In this document: positions 24,336 through 37,500 of the stretch, in pieces | How positions within the stretch are numbered: the first letter of the stretch is position 1 | Layout: each line of letters opens with the position of its first letter | Assembly: GCA_030248225.1 (NCBI GenBank) | Contig: JASANE010017438.1 | Location: 1 to 64,000 of the forward strand | Length of the DNA stretch: 64,000 bases | Source: Trileptium ribeirensis | Lineage: Eukaryota; Nematoda; Enoplea; Enoplida; Thoracostomopsidae | Direction: 5' to 3' | The notes under the pieces: model-generated | The model's database searches: none | What the model was told of the DNA's origin: nothing | The model's input: only the letters and a program-made list of their open reading frames with translations | Translations under genes and position numbers: made by a program

Positions 24336-25410
24336 TCGGGAAAGCCAGATGTTCTCGGAATTGTGTTGCCTGATCTACGGCGGTACTTTTCCGTATAGGG
24401 ATTTTCGGAACCGGAACTCCCTACTTTATGACGTTAAAGCCAATATCGCTCTCTTCATTCAAACAACGAGTACATGCTGCAAATGTCTGCCATTATAATC
24501 AACTGCGTCTGTTTTCTTCCAATTTAAGTCGAACCTTGCGTACCCAAGCTTGTTTCCCTCGACGTACATATGGATAGTCTATAAATGCCGAATTCGAATT
24601 CAAGCAGTTTCAAATGAACTTCCGTGCCTTGAAGGAAGAAAAGTAAGCATAAAGTACATATAAATTAAATATCGATAGATCTATCACAATTTTCATCATA
24701 GTAGAATCTATGTGCACTTAGCTTTGGATTTACGCTGGTTCAATTATTATATATGCACTGTTAAAAATTTCACAAAATCAAGACAAGTTAAACAATTTTC
24801 GATTTTGGCCAAAAAATGGAGTATTCTGACATTCCAAATTTTGCCAATTCTAAGGAAAGGGTAAAAATTTGAACAAATTTAAGCAGCGGTTTTCCACCTA
24901 TGAGCCAAAGTTTACAGATATTTTAAAATGTAAAATTTTCAAAATTTTGTCAATATGATATTCCTGCTATATGGAGATAAACGGTGTACTCATAGAGTTA
25001 TGCAACCAGTTAAACATGTTGGTTCTGTTATAGACCTACACTGGCTGTATCCTAAGGCATCTGAAACATATGGAGCTATAAATATTCCATTTTGGACCAA
25101 AAGGAGTCGCCTTGTGGTAACATTTCGATTTCACTGTGCGTAGAAGGCTACAACATGTCTATATAAATTCTAATGTTGCTGAATATCATACTAGCAATGT
25201 GTCGTAGGCACCCAATGTAAAGCTAGGGCCTACAGCGTAACAACGACACTTGAAATACTGCGAAGTTCCAAGCATATATATTTTTGGTCACGGGAGGAAG
25301 AAGGGTCCTACGTTTTTAAATGTGCTGAAAATGTCAAAATAGTGATCGACCCAAGACATATTTATACCATTATTATTTACATAAATAAGTTATTTACTTG
25401 CCATTCTTAC

Positions 25411-25558
25411 CTTCATCTAATCCGGCAGGCGGTAGAGGTATTAAGCCAGCATTGAGAGATTCCTTTATTTTCCACAAAATTTGTTCGCACTGCTCTACGA
25501 CTTTGTATGCTTCTTCGAGCTGTTTTGCATGACCGGCTTTCGAAGCACCAGATATTGG
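25411..25558 (-). CDS. NAA35: Probable NAA35 exon, helical segment before the FEPLVNQ block
   Basis: Bounded by a CTGCAG acceptor and a GAAG/GTAAGA donor, 148 bases, ending in phase 1. It encodes an amphipathic helix (HAKQLEEAYKVVEQCEQIL) followed by WKIKESLNAGLIPLPP. This resembles the ADLLSAIHNSLHHGIQ region of vertebrate NAA35 in spacing and pattern. The frame is uninterrupted, the splice sites are good and it lies in order after the other exons. It could belong to another gene, but that is less likely. Confidence 0.7.
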
Positions 25559-28500
25559 CTGCAGCACGTAAAAGTTATATAAATATTACAGGGTTTAGTT
25601 ATGTTCCGCTCTGTTGTATAGATGGAAGAAGGGGTCACCCCTCCATGGCTCTGGTGACCCCGAAGGGACACCTCCACGTCCCTCTGGCCCTAAAATTTTT
25701 TACCACCACGATTTTAGCTTCCCCCATTTTATGACCTCCCCAAAGAAGGGGGGCGGGACAAGGAAGCCAACAATTTCCATACCCCTCCCCCCGCGATTTC
25801 GGCGTTTCCACTAGGTCATGCCCGGGTAATTTTTGGCTTCTCCAAATCAACCCCCACAGTACCCTCCGATATTTTGAGGTGACACCAAACATTATCGTCC
25901 TAACTAAACCGGTTATAACAAAACATAATAATGCTGCTTATGTTTAGACTAAACCAATTCCTCAGGGAAATGAAACGCGGCACGCAGAAATACACAGTTT
26001 CAGTAGGAAATAAGTATGGAAACAACAATACATACATGAAAAAACTACATAATGCAATTACAATATCCCCAGTTGACCTGTGAAATCTGTTTTCCAAAGG
26101 TATTTCCGGTTTACCCAGGTACGGGCTGGGGATCCTAGCTCAAAGCCCCCAAGTAAAATTTTGGATCAGTGGAGACCCCAGATTTCCTAATTATACTAAA
26201 ATTTTATACAATTTTTGTCAATTTTCACTAATTTTTGCAAAAATTTGGCCGATTTTTTACAATTTATTAAAATTTTCTTAAATTTCCATTATTTGCAAAA
26301 GTCATTGGCTTGACCCTTAGTTATGGCTTCCTGCCTTTGCTAGGGATTAGAGATGACTTTAAGCCTCTGACCCTGGTCCCCGGGGCCAAAAAAATGCGGT
26401 TATGTACCACGTCATCTACTACAACTTGTCATGACCAATATATTCACAGCTTGATGTCATTTGTATCAATTTTTTTATCTGCTAGAAATAACAATAAGCC
26501 CGTAGTGAGCTTTCAGCCGGACTATAAATCAAGGATTTGTTGCAAAATCTGAGTTATTTATAATAAAAAAATCACAAATCTAATGTAATCTGAACAGTAT
26601 TCAAGTGTTAATGGTAAGTACTACGTATTTAAGCATGTTATAATAAAACACAAGGTCCCTTTTCTATATAACACATAGAGTGACAAATTTAAATATAACA
26701 ATACACTGTGCTGAGATTATAAACGAAAATCACATATTTTTTTGAAAAATTTCTAAACTCTACGTAAGCCGCTAACGCATTTACTCACTAGTAAAATTTT
26801 TCAAAAGAACAACTAATGTGACCAAAACCGTTGTTTTGATGAAATCAAAATCGACACAGCGCTATCCACCAAGTATGGCATATACGGTATCTAAACGTAG
26901 CACTAAAAAATACTCGACACCATATGGAGCCGTTGGGATTAAATAGATTGTTAATTCGTTACCAACCTGCATATATGCGTTGTACTTGGTTTGCATATAG
27001 ATTTCTATAACTTAATTATAATATGCAATTCGACCTAGTAACGAATGGATTGTCTTTCTCTGATGAACTATGGACAGTATTAAATACCTGAGAATCATCA
27101 AAAAAGCTTAGCAGCAACAGTCAACGAAATCAGCAGTATCACAACTCGTCAATAACAACAACAATAGGCATTCAACGAGCCACCAACAATCACCACCTAT
27201 AATATCGACCGTCGTTAACGAAGTCACCGCAGACGACCATCGTGAACGACGTCATCACAGACGTTTACTATCATCGACGCTTTTACAGATGTCTGTCATT
27301 AGCGGCAAGTCCACAACGCTAACGTTTTCCTTTTCTTCTTTCATGGGCGGCCAGCAGTTTTCAGCTATACTAAGGGCCGTCAACGTCGTTATCGCAATGA
27401 TACCCAAGGGTACAACTCCATACATCGATACTTCTACTGGAGATCATACGTCGTTCTGTTCGCCGACACTGTGTCACTGATGAACCCCGAGCTTATCCCA
27501 CGGCCTATAACCTCAGACGTGTCAGCCACATTTAGACTTTGCACATCGCGCCCTAATCAGGACGTCTCTTTGGCTCTCGGGACCCAGAAAGTATTCTGTC
27601 GATCTGTGAAGCTACAATCACGGTATCGTCGTTAAGTGAACATAATGCTATTCTTCGTGACAAATAGCTACCAACTACTGTTTAGTCTTAGTAAATTTTC
27701 ACACCTATGAATAACAATAAATATGTTGATTAGATTAAAGGTAGATATAACCTAATATAATTACATCTTTGATATCAGTGGTGCCGCAACCGGGGGAGGG
27801 GTAGATATAACCTAGTATAATCATACCTTTGATATCAGGGGCGTCGCAACAATAATGTTTCTGGGGAAGTATCCCACAGTATTCTTGTACAATATTTCGT
27901 AGACAGTCTTGAAAAAATTTTGTACCTTCGGCGCACGGAACCCTAATGCAGACGCGGCGTGACTACCATCCCTAATGAAAAAAGTGCCCGAAACTATTAT
28001 CGCAAAAATGTTTTCTCGGTTTTTACCGATTTGTGCTAATTTTTACCAAATCTAGCTCCAATTTTTGCATGTTTTCCCTAATTTTTCGAGTGCCTGGACG
28101 CGCGCAAGGAGAAGTGTGCAAAGAGAACATTTCCCCCATGAACAGCTATGCCGCAAAGTGTGACCCCCACAGTGAAATCATGGCGACGCCACTGTCTGAT
28201 ATATTAAACATACCAAGATTTTCCGTGTGTCTTTATTAGTATACGAGAGCAGTGCAATGAGGAAAATACGAATAAATCTGGGTCGCAGCATAAGGGCTGA
28301 TAAAGTTGCCACTTCCTGTAAACTATATGGAAACAATAAATGCTAACAGAAGTTATAACAGCTGATAGAGAGTACATTTAATAGTAAGAATTATTTTGCA
28401 TTGATTTCGTAAACACTGATATCTCCAAGAATGAGTCAACAATGTGATATATGTAGTTTAAAAAATTCTTCGTACCATGCAGTTTCCTTCGCTGTTAAAT

Positions 28501-31500
28501 ATGATTGGCATTAAAAATCATAAAAACATAAAAGACTCACTGAAAAATATTATGGCAGTAACAAGATATTACCTGACAATACCTGCTCACAGAATTTACA
28601 TCAAGCCTGAATTAGAAGGCGCAAAAGCAAACAAGCTTATTTTGAGAGACCTAACAGCAAGTCCAACATACCATGCAACTGCATTGAATAATTTTCTAAA
28701 CATTCCAATTAATATTGCTCAATGTCACGCTTCATTTATATTTTAAATACTTTTCAACGTTACAAGAAACACTTGCTAATAAAAAATTAATAAAATATAA
28801 TATTCACTGTTTACCATTTAACAAACAGATGGATGCTACGATACCATTAAATTTTGATCGTTAACGTTTGGCCTAGCATCCTTCTCGCATAGTTTAAAAT
28901 GTAGATATCAGAAACAATGAAACTTTGAAGTGTCAGAAATAGTTTTTGAACCAGAATGAATTGGTCTATAGCTTATCAGCTTGCGTTGCTATGTACATAA
29001 GTCATATGCATCAAATATGAGCAATAACAACATCGAAAATCGAAAATATCGTACCGATGATAAGAAATGATCGGGCACTAGGTAATAAACAGTGTATCTA
29101 ATTACATATCTGGCTTCAACTCATTGTTAATATTATACTTGAAAGATAAGTACTGGGGGTCCCGCGTTTCATAAGTGAGGGAGCTAAAAATACATGGGAG
29201 CGATTCCCTCAGTTCATGTGCCGGTGCTCCGTTGAATTGGAGAACCATAAAATATTTTATCACTAAAAACGACAAATCTTTGTAATTTCAATATGTTTTA
29301 CAGAAAAAATTAAAGCTTTTTTGGCCACGAAACCAAAATTTATTTTCCAGATTTTTAATCCAATAGTGAACAATATTAGGATGATTTTTTAGCTCAAGAA
29401 ATAAATATTTCACAAAATGTTGGCCGTGCAGGAAACTACACGAGGGCATGAACAAGGGGAACCTGGGGCAAAGGTTGATAAACCTGGCAGAGCTCGATAC
29501 AGATTTGGACTCATTGCCCCTATTTAGAGAAGCCAGCTTACAGTACATAAAATGTTATATTATCTGTTGTGTGGAAGCAAAATTTTTCCTACGAATTAGA
29601 ACGCAAGCATTGCAAGCATTTATCTAAGTGCATATAATAGGTATATATATTACAGCTAAGCCATCCACCGTCTCAGTCATAGCTTAAACAACAAAAAATT
29701 TAATATAGTACCTTCTTTGCGTCTTCGTTTGGTTCATTTGCACATAAGTCTGCTGCTGCCTGGAAACAATCACAAACAACAATAATTTAATCATCATGTT
29801 GTAAAACCTGTATTGCTGCACTGCTTTACGATAAGATGTAGTTACATGTTATATAGGCATATGGATCCCATATGTTAGAAAGGGATACTAATAAATGCAT
29901 TACAATAATAAGCTTTATTGGAAATGATTCAAAAACTTGAAAAACAAAGTGCAGTGTCGAAGGGACCGTAGGATTTCTATAGTTTGAAAATGCTCTGCAA
30001 CATAATACGTATTTGCCTAAACTCAATGTTGACGGAAGTTCGTATATTCTGTCTTCCTTCTTGCGCCATGTTATCTTTAATGATATACTAATACCATTAA
30101 AGGTTAAGACGGTTGTATTGCTCTGTGGATAATCTACTTTGTGATGCTGTGGAGATATTTATTATTGAAGCAGAAGGCAAGCATCCCGTAATTAAAATCA
30201 TACACAATGCGCTCGCCTCAAGTGCACATGCATATATTCGTGTCATGATCCATTTATACAATGTTTCCAGGCATGCTGACGAACATATACTGCGGCATGT
30301 ATCTGTTAGAAGCAAAAGCTTTAGCTTCATCGTACCGTCGTTATGGGAACGACCTACCGTTGGATCTTCGCAGCTCGAAACTGCCTTTGAATTAAAAAAT
30401 AAACTTAAAACTCATCTTTTCCATCAGAGTTTTTTGTATTTTTGCTGAGCCATTGGCTTGCTTTCATTTATTGATACTGTTTCCCATCGTATTCTCATTT
30501 ACAACGCCCTTGCATCACCTTCACCGAAAAAGGCGCATATGTGTATCAGATGGACGTGACGCTGCTGCATTACGCACTTCCACAAACGTAAGGCCCATAC
30601 GACCCCGGCTATCCCAAACTCAAGGGCAGATCTATTGGGTTCAAATTTTTATTTTTTGATTCCGGTCGGACCCAACAAATTACGGAGCTTAGCAAGCCAC
30701 AGGAGCGCTTCACAGTATGTGTTCAGATCCTGCCGGACGGGTTCCGCACGTAGCCTAATAGGTACTACTTTTGAGGTCCTCAGGGAGGTTGCCTTCGTCA
30801 CCTTCTCTCAGGCCAAAGAGAACATACCACTATTCCCTATCCTCGTTTAACCGGGAAGTGTATTTGGAGTAGAGTTTTCCTTTCTATTTTCCTGAACGCT
30901 TTTAGAACTTATTTAATTTAGCCAGTGGCCCCCACTAGGGTCCGACAAATCCCTAGACATTTACAGTCGGATTCGCGTGTGATTTCCTATTCTGGGTACC
31001 CAGCGAAAGTTATAATTTTGAAGAAAATTTTCCTTATTAACCGCACGAGTCGTACTCACACAGTAATATAATTAATACAATTATGGAGTCGGCGAGTCAC
31101 GCTAAGGTTTGTTTCTTCAACGCGTGTGCCAAACCTGAACCACGTGGGTCGTCGATAGGGTTGACGGATTTCAAACCCCTTTTTATATCTATCGCTACTA
31201 GGGTCAAAAAAACACATTGGCTGCTTGGGTTTGATTTAGCGTTTATTGACGAGTCAAAATCGTATATGGACAAGAACATACTGTACGGGCGAATACCATA
31301 GGTACAATGTCACTAGTAGGGTACGCTATTAGGAGAATGAGCAGGGCGTCAAACGGGGTAAGTCGCGGAGTCATCGCCTTTTTCATTGAACTCTCACAGC
31401 TGATTCAAATTGCGGCGTAAACTACTAAGTCTTTTCCAATGACAGCTGCGCTTACCTTACTCATTAAAAGTGTGTGAAATCAAAAGCAAATACCGGTAAG

Positions 31501-34500
31501 AGATAGCGTAAAACGGTTACTTATAAAAAGAGGCGCTACTCAACTAACCACTCGCTCGGCACTACGATTGCTACTAGAGGGTTCAGGTAGCAACAGGTTC
31601 AGGTAAGCGAACGGTGGTAATATAACGGGTACAAATGAGGCAGACGGGACGAAGCGTACAAAGTGGGATTGCGGGACTCAATCTTGCTCATCCTAATTAC
31701 GGATATGGTACATGATAAGTGAATATTGGTAAATGCGGTAAAGTAGCGATTGGATTAACATACGACAAAATATTACAACAAAAGAGTAAAGGTACATATC
31801 GATATAACGGTAAGTTTGGGAGGTGATCATCGGTACGACTCTTAATTTTCTTTAGTGCGACAATGGTACGACTGTTCTTTTCCTACTCGCATACATACAT
31901 ACGTACGGTGACCATAAGTATAAGATAAAATTTTCAGTAGGTTGCACATATACAACTGGTTAATTTTGGTTCTAATTCCCTATAAAACCATTCCTCAAGC
32001 ACGGTAATAAAACGGTAAAATTTGGCCTTAAATCGAGGCTCATCGGTGACCGAAATAACTGCAAAAAACGGACTTTTTCGTGTTCATGAACATGAGCTAA
32101 AATAACGCTAAAAATGGTTGGGTAGACTTATCCTTTAAACAGCTTATGGCTCCAGGTAGGCTGAGGTTGGGACCGAATTCTCTACTTTTTTGGAACTCGC
32201 AACTGCAAAATTTGCACTAAACTTATTGCTAAAATTTACTGTTTTGTGTGCATTAGTTGCACTCTATCAACACTAAGAATTTTGATATGTTATTTTGTTT
32301 ACCAAATTTACACAATTTTAGAAGACACTGGATAGATTCGGATCCAAGGAAAAGTGATAAATTATCGATTCTAAAGGCAATTCGGGGTTCACCTAGGACC
32401 TTTGTTCACGCTTAGCTCAGCGGAGCAATATCATCCTATATTCTTACCAAAAAGTACAGCGCTACTACGAGCGGTAAAGAAAAGAATCCCTAAAATTTAG
32501 ACTCGGAAGGGCAAATTAGCGTATTTCACGCCCTAATACGAGGCGGTTGAATGTTTTGTTTGGGAAACTTATTTAGTCTACTGGAGAGTTCCAAACGGAC
32601 TCTCACTAATCTTACAAAATGTATGAAGGTGGTGCCTTAGCCTTCAACACCTGCTACTAAAGCGTTAACCTGGTGTCCGGTAATTCAATCAACTGGTAAA
32701 GCTCCAAAACAGGAGCAAATCTAATAGCTCACAAGCGCATTGCATACATTGTATCGTTCAATTGGAACGAGAGATCGTACTAAATTTGACGTTTAAAGTT
32801 AATTAAGGGTTAATGCGGGTCAACAACCGTCCGTTTGATAAATTCACTGCTTCTTCCTATGACAGGTTTCCTAGTTACGAGTCAACTACTTGCTCAATCC
32901 TTGATCAATGACAATAAACGGTATGCTTAAACGTGTAAGTAGGTCATTACCAAAGTAATGAGCCGCTTTGGGGGCATACCAACTTCTACTAATTCAAACG
33001 GTTTAACAAACTTGGCTTACTTAATTGATTTTCTGTACTAATTTAATACTTAACTCCATTGCTTAACGTGGAAATTTTTCTAAAGCAATCGGGTCATTCA
33101 TTATTGCTACTAACGGCATTAATATGGGCCAAGCGACAAGCTTGGCGAGTCCCTAGTTTACGGCACAACCAATAAATCCTATGAGGCCAGTTAATTGTTG
33201 CTAATTAGGTGGCTATACATTATCATTGTACAAATTTCATGCCAACTTCAGGGCATAGGGGCAGGGGTTAGAATTATATTCAGGGACCTACAAATTTAAC
33301 TAAAACTAGAGCTGTGTGTGGCGATGCCTTGTAGGTCATCGGCACTATCCTAAAAGCACTGAAACTTAAGTTATTTTCACTTGAAAACGACTCTCGAAAA
33401 GAGCTCTATTTGGTACTACCATTTAGGTTATGTTGCTAGCGGTTCTTACTCGACGAAACGAGTCAGTAAGTCGCGGCCCCGGTTATCGGGACAACCGTCA
33501 CAAATTTATTGACTAGATTACACTCGGTTTGTATCCTTAGATGGTTCCGGGTTCCTAGTTTTCGACCAAGATTTTGAGTCCAAGTCGGTAGGGGCTGGGG
33601 AAAACCTATAATTTTCGATATCTCTCTAATTTGGCTGCCTTTCTCTGTGAAATTTGGCACAGAGGCTGGGCTCGACCTTATTTATGGATTTACCAGGACC
33701 GGGTCAACGGTCCTCACAAAAATTGATCGGTCGGGCCGAGACCCGATAGATCCGATATCGCGTCTAGCGACATCGTCAGCTTTGATATACAAAAAGTTTG
33801 CCACTGCTACTAAATTTACCAACTCTGTTAAATTTAATATTTTCATTGCAGCGGCCGTACATCGGAGATTCGAGTCTCCGACGGCTTTCGTGCTGCATTG
33901 ATGACTATACTCAGAGAAGGGAGAGAGATATAACTCAACTATAAAGCTGAAAGCTTGGAAAAATGTGTGTAAAAGCAAGACCAAGACCTACTATAAAACT
34001 ATATGTATAACTACGTACGGCAAGGAATTATATGAAATTTGTGTAGACCCTGAGCGGATTTCGCGCTGATCGGGACAATTTTTTTCATAATTTTTGAACG
34101 GGCCTCCGCTTTCCCGGGCTTAATAGCTCAAATGGAGAGCCTAACGGGCCTCTATTTGCGGAGTAAAAACTACCAAAATTCCTGCAATGAATTTTGGGTT
34201 ATAAACATTTGAAGTTTTGGGTCGTGGCGAACCCCTGTCCGGCCGTCGGGTTTGTAATTCCGACTCGATAGTGTTAAGTTTTAGAGTGGTGTCCAGTAGC
34301 GGACGCTCCTACGAAGAAACGGCGAGAGTTTCAACCGAATTCCTGGAGAGAATCTGAAAATATTTCAATTCTGCGTTTTCGGTGGGGGCAAGCCCCTTTA
34401 GGGTCGTCGGGTATGGGATTCCCACGCGAAATCGATAAGTTTTAAAGTTGCATTCGTTAATAGACATGACTACGAAGAAATGGCCAGAGTTTCAGCAAAA

Positions 34501-37500
34501 TTCCAGGGGAGAATCTTAAAATATTTCAATTTTCATATTTTGGTAGGGGCAAACCCCCTTAAGGTCGTCGGGTTTGTGATTCCAACGCGATATTTGAAAG
34601 CTTTATGTCCTAAATCGATAGCTGGGACCCATGTCTAGGCCCGGATAAAATTTCGGTCAATTCCCTACAGTAATTCTTGAGAAATATTAAATTTCGCACG
34701 GAGCGAGGGGTCTCACTCAACGGGCGTTGGGTCGGTGCGCTCAGTTATTGATACACAGAAATTATCGACATAGTTTAAACATTTCGAGCGTTTAAGTCCT
34801 CGACGCAGTTTCCTCGGTAATGTTATCCTGCCAAAAATCCTCGTCCTAGATTTCCAATAATCGAAATACCAAAATATGTCATCAGATGCTTGTTTCAAAA
34901 ATCATAACATCGACAAAATTGTAAAATCGCTTATGTGTGCTTGACGCGAGTGGCATGGCCAAGGATAATGAAGAGTCCGACTGCTAGTAATGTACCAAAA
35001 ATTCTTTTATTTAACCTCAGTCGGCTTAGGGACAATATCCTAGTTCCTAATTCGACTCAGGGAATCATGTGAAAACGATTCTAGACGTTTATTTGTGTCT
35101 TAACTCATCGACCGAGGGAGGTTCGGCACGGCTTCGACTTGCTAACTAGATTGTGAGAGTGGCTTCCTACGGGACTACGGGACAAGCTACGTCGGGCAGG
35201 GCTATCATGTAAACAACGGTATAAACACGGAAAGCAAAACGCTACACATAGGCGCTCTTTCAACGACGCTATTCAACCCTACGGGATATCTGCTAAGCTT
35301 CACGTCTATCTAACCTATCATCAAGAATATGAGACTACCCTATATGGCCTCCCTGTCCACACTTACAGTCTTGAGGTCTGGCGTCGACGTCTAGCGCTCG
35401 TCCATCTATTCGCAAAGCCAAAAACGAAAGCCAAAGAAAATCAATCGATAAACGAATACTATAAACGTTGAAGAGCGACAGAGTCGGTCTGCACAACGAC
35501 CGCACTCTGCGCTACCGAAGTCATACTGAACGCTGCAGAGCTCTGGTCTGGTGGCTCTGTTTAATACTGCCAATTTTAAATTTCAAATTTTATTTATGGC
35601 GCCGTTAGCAGTGCTTGGTCAGCACTTTTGGGGCAATTTGACCCCAAAGTTTGATCCGAAGAACAAACTTTTTTATCGGTCCGAATTTCGAAAAATTTCG
35701 GACCATTTTAATATGAAATCTTGTATAACTTAATATCATTTTCGACTTTGTTTACAACAATTTTATATGAAATTCCTTCAAATTACCAGAAACCTTCTAG
35801 AAGCTTCGTGCTTTATTCAAACTTTCAAATTTTCAAACTTAAAATTATGTATTAGCTTTATAGAAACTGTCAACGTTAATATTAACTTTAAATCAAACTG
35901 AGGGGTCAGAGCTGTTTGCTTAAAGTATCAAAATTCGGTGGTTCAAGCGGCGTCCAGCTAGATATATAGCTCTAAATTTCGTATAAACTCCAACCAAACA
36001 TTTACACTAAACTATCAATTCCGCTATATAACTAACTCCAAATTCAAAAAATTATATTAAAATGGTTCAGCTAGATGCGATCAAGCACATACCAAGCCTT
36101 CTTCAGACCACTGATAAGAAGTTCAAGTAAGCTGGAAACTGTATATAGTATTTATATAAGGTTAATATTAATTTTGTGGTACAAGCACATTGTTGTTGAC
36201 TTAAGAAGCAAATGGCTTTACTTATACCGTACATCTGTACAAACATCAAGCGTCCGCAACAAGCTAGCGACACTGCCGACCGAATCAAATAGTTATGGAG
36301 ATGGTGCTTAATCAAACTTATTTACTTAAAAGCTGGATACTCAGTGATCCCGGCCAACCTAATGCAAAGTTTCAGCTTCATATTAGTTACTTACTGATAA
36401 GAAGCTTCAGCTAATATTACCGTTAATAAGCGACTGAAATTACTCCAAGCTTAATATTAACTAGCTTACCAACTCAGCACCTAAATAAATTTAATATCAA
36501 ACTACATTGGTATACTTGGGATTGGTGTCGCTCGGAAAGAGAAACGGCTTATGTAAACAAAGAAGAGCAAGGGGGTAAAAACACTGTTCCCTAGGCGAAA
36601 GCCAGAGTGCCAAAAGAGTTTCGGATTCGGACTCAGCAAGTCCGTCCGAGCATTTTAATGTGTAACAGGTCCATTTTTGGACAATAAAAGGGGAAGGTGG
36701 ACTCTCGGGCGAGCCCATCACAACTTTTATAGGAGATTAAAATGTTTTAGACAGCTCCCGCGGGTTCGGGGTACAGTTCTATGGGCCTTTGGGTACATTT
36801 TCGTGTTAGTCTCGACAAGGGGAATCAAACGAGGGGTTACACGCCTGTCGGGGCGTTACTTCCACGATTTCCACGGGGAGGGGTACCTAAAAGTGGGCAC
36901 AGCGGGATCGGTCCAGGCTCAAAAGAAAGCCTAGGTTTCAAGGAGGTCAATGATGTCCTATATATTTCTGTGTCGAATAGTCGTGGAGTTATTTAATTAA
37001 TTGTTTTATTTGCTTAAGTAGATGCTGATTTACCCATAAGTCCGTAGATCCGGGTCGGATTTCCACGAGACCAGTTTCAATAGAAAGACAGTAAAATTTG
37101 CTATCAAAAATGTTATGTACCGAATTTGCGATTTCTCAAAGGTTCCGGGTTATGGGCCGGAGCCGATACTTTTGAGTCTAAATTTTCATAGATTTCTTTT
37201 AAATTTTGTCATTTATCTTGACCAGCAAAAATGAACGCTGGTAATTGATATTTCGTTTAACTCTGTAAATTAGTAGTGTACTTGTCAACACTGAACACTG
37301 GTAGATGATATTTCTCTTTTCTTATGTATATTTCAGGAAATTTGCACGGTTGTTGTCCGCTATAGGGCGAACAGCCACATTTTTGTAGTCCTCATTCGTG
37401 AGGACTGTCGTGACGGGTACCTGTCACGGGCAGTCTTTTCTATCAAAAATTGGGATAAGTTTCGCGGTGCTACTATGCGGGGTAGGGCGGGTTCGGCGGG

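Noticed and set aside
27200..27620. Possible LTR or short coding exon
   Set aside because: Stop-poor and less AT-rich, but no terminal repeat partner, primer-binding site or domain could be identified.
32405..32440. TTAGCTCAGCGGAGC resembling a tRNA D-arm
   Set aside because: No anticodon arm, T-arm or acceptor stem can be formed around it.
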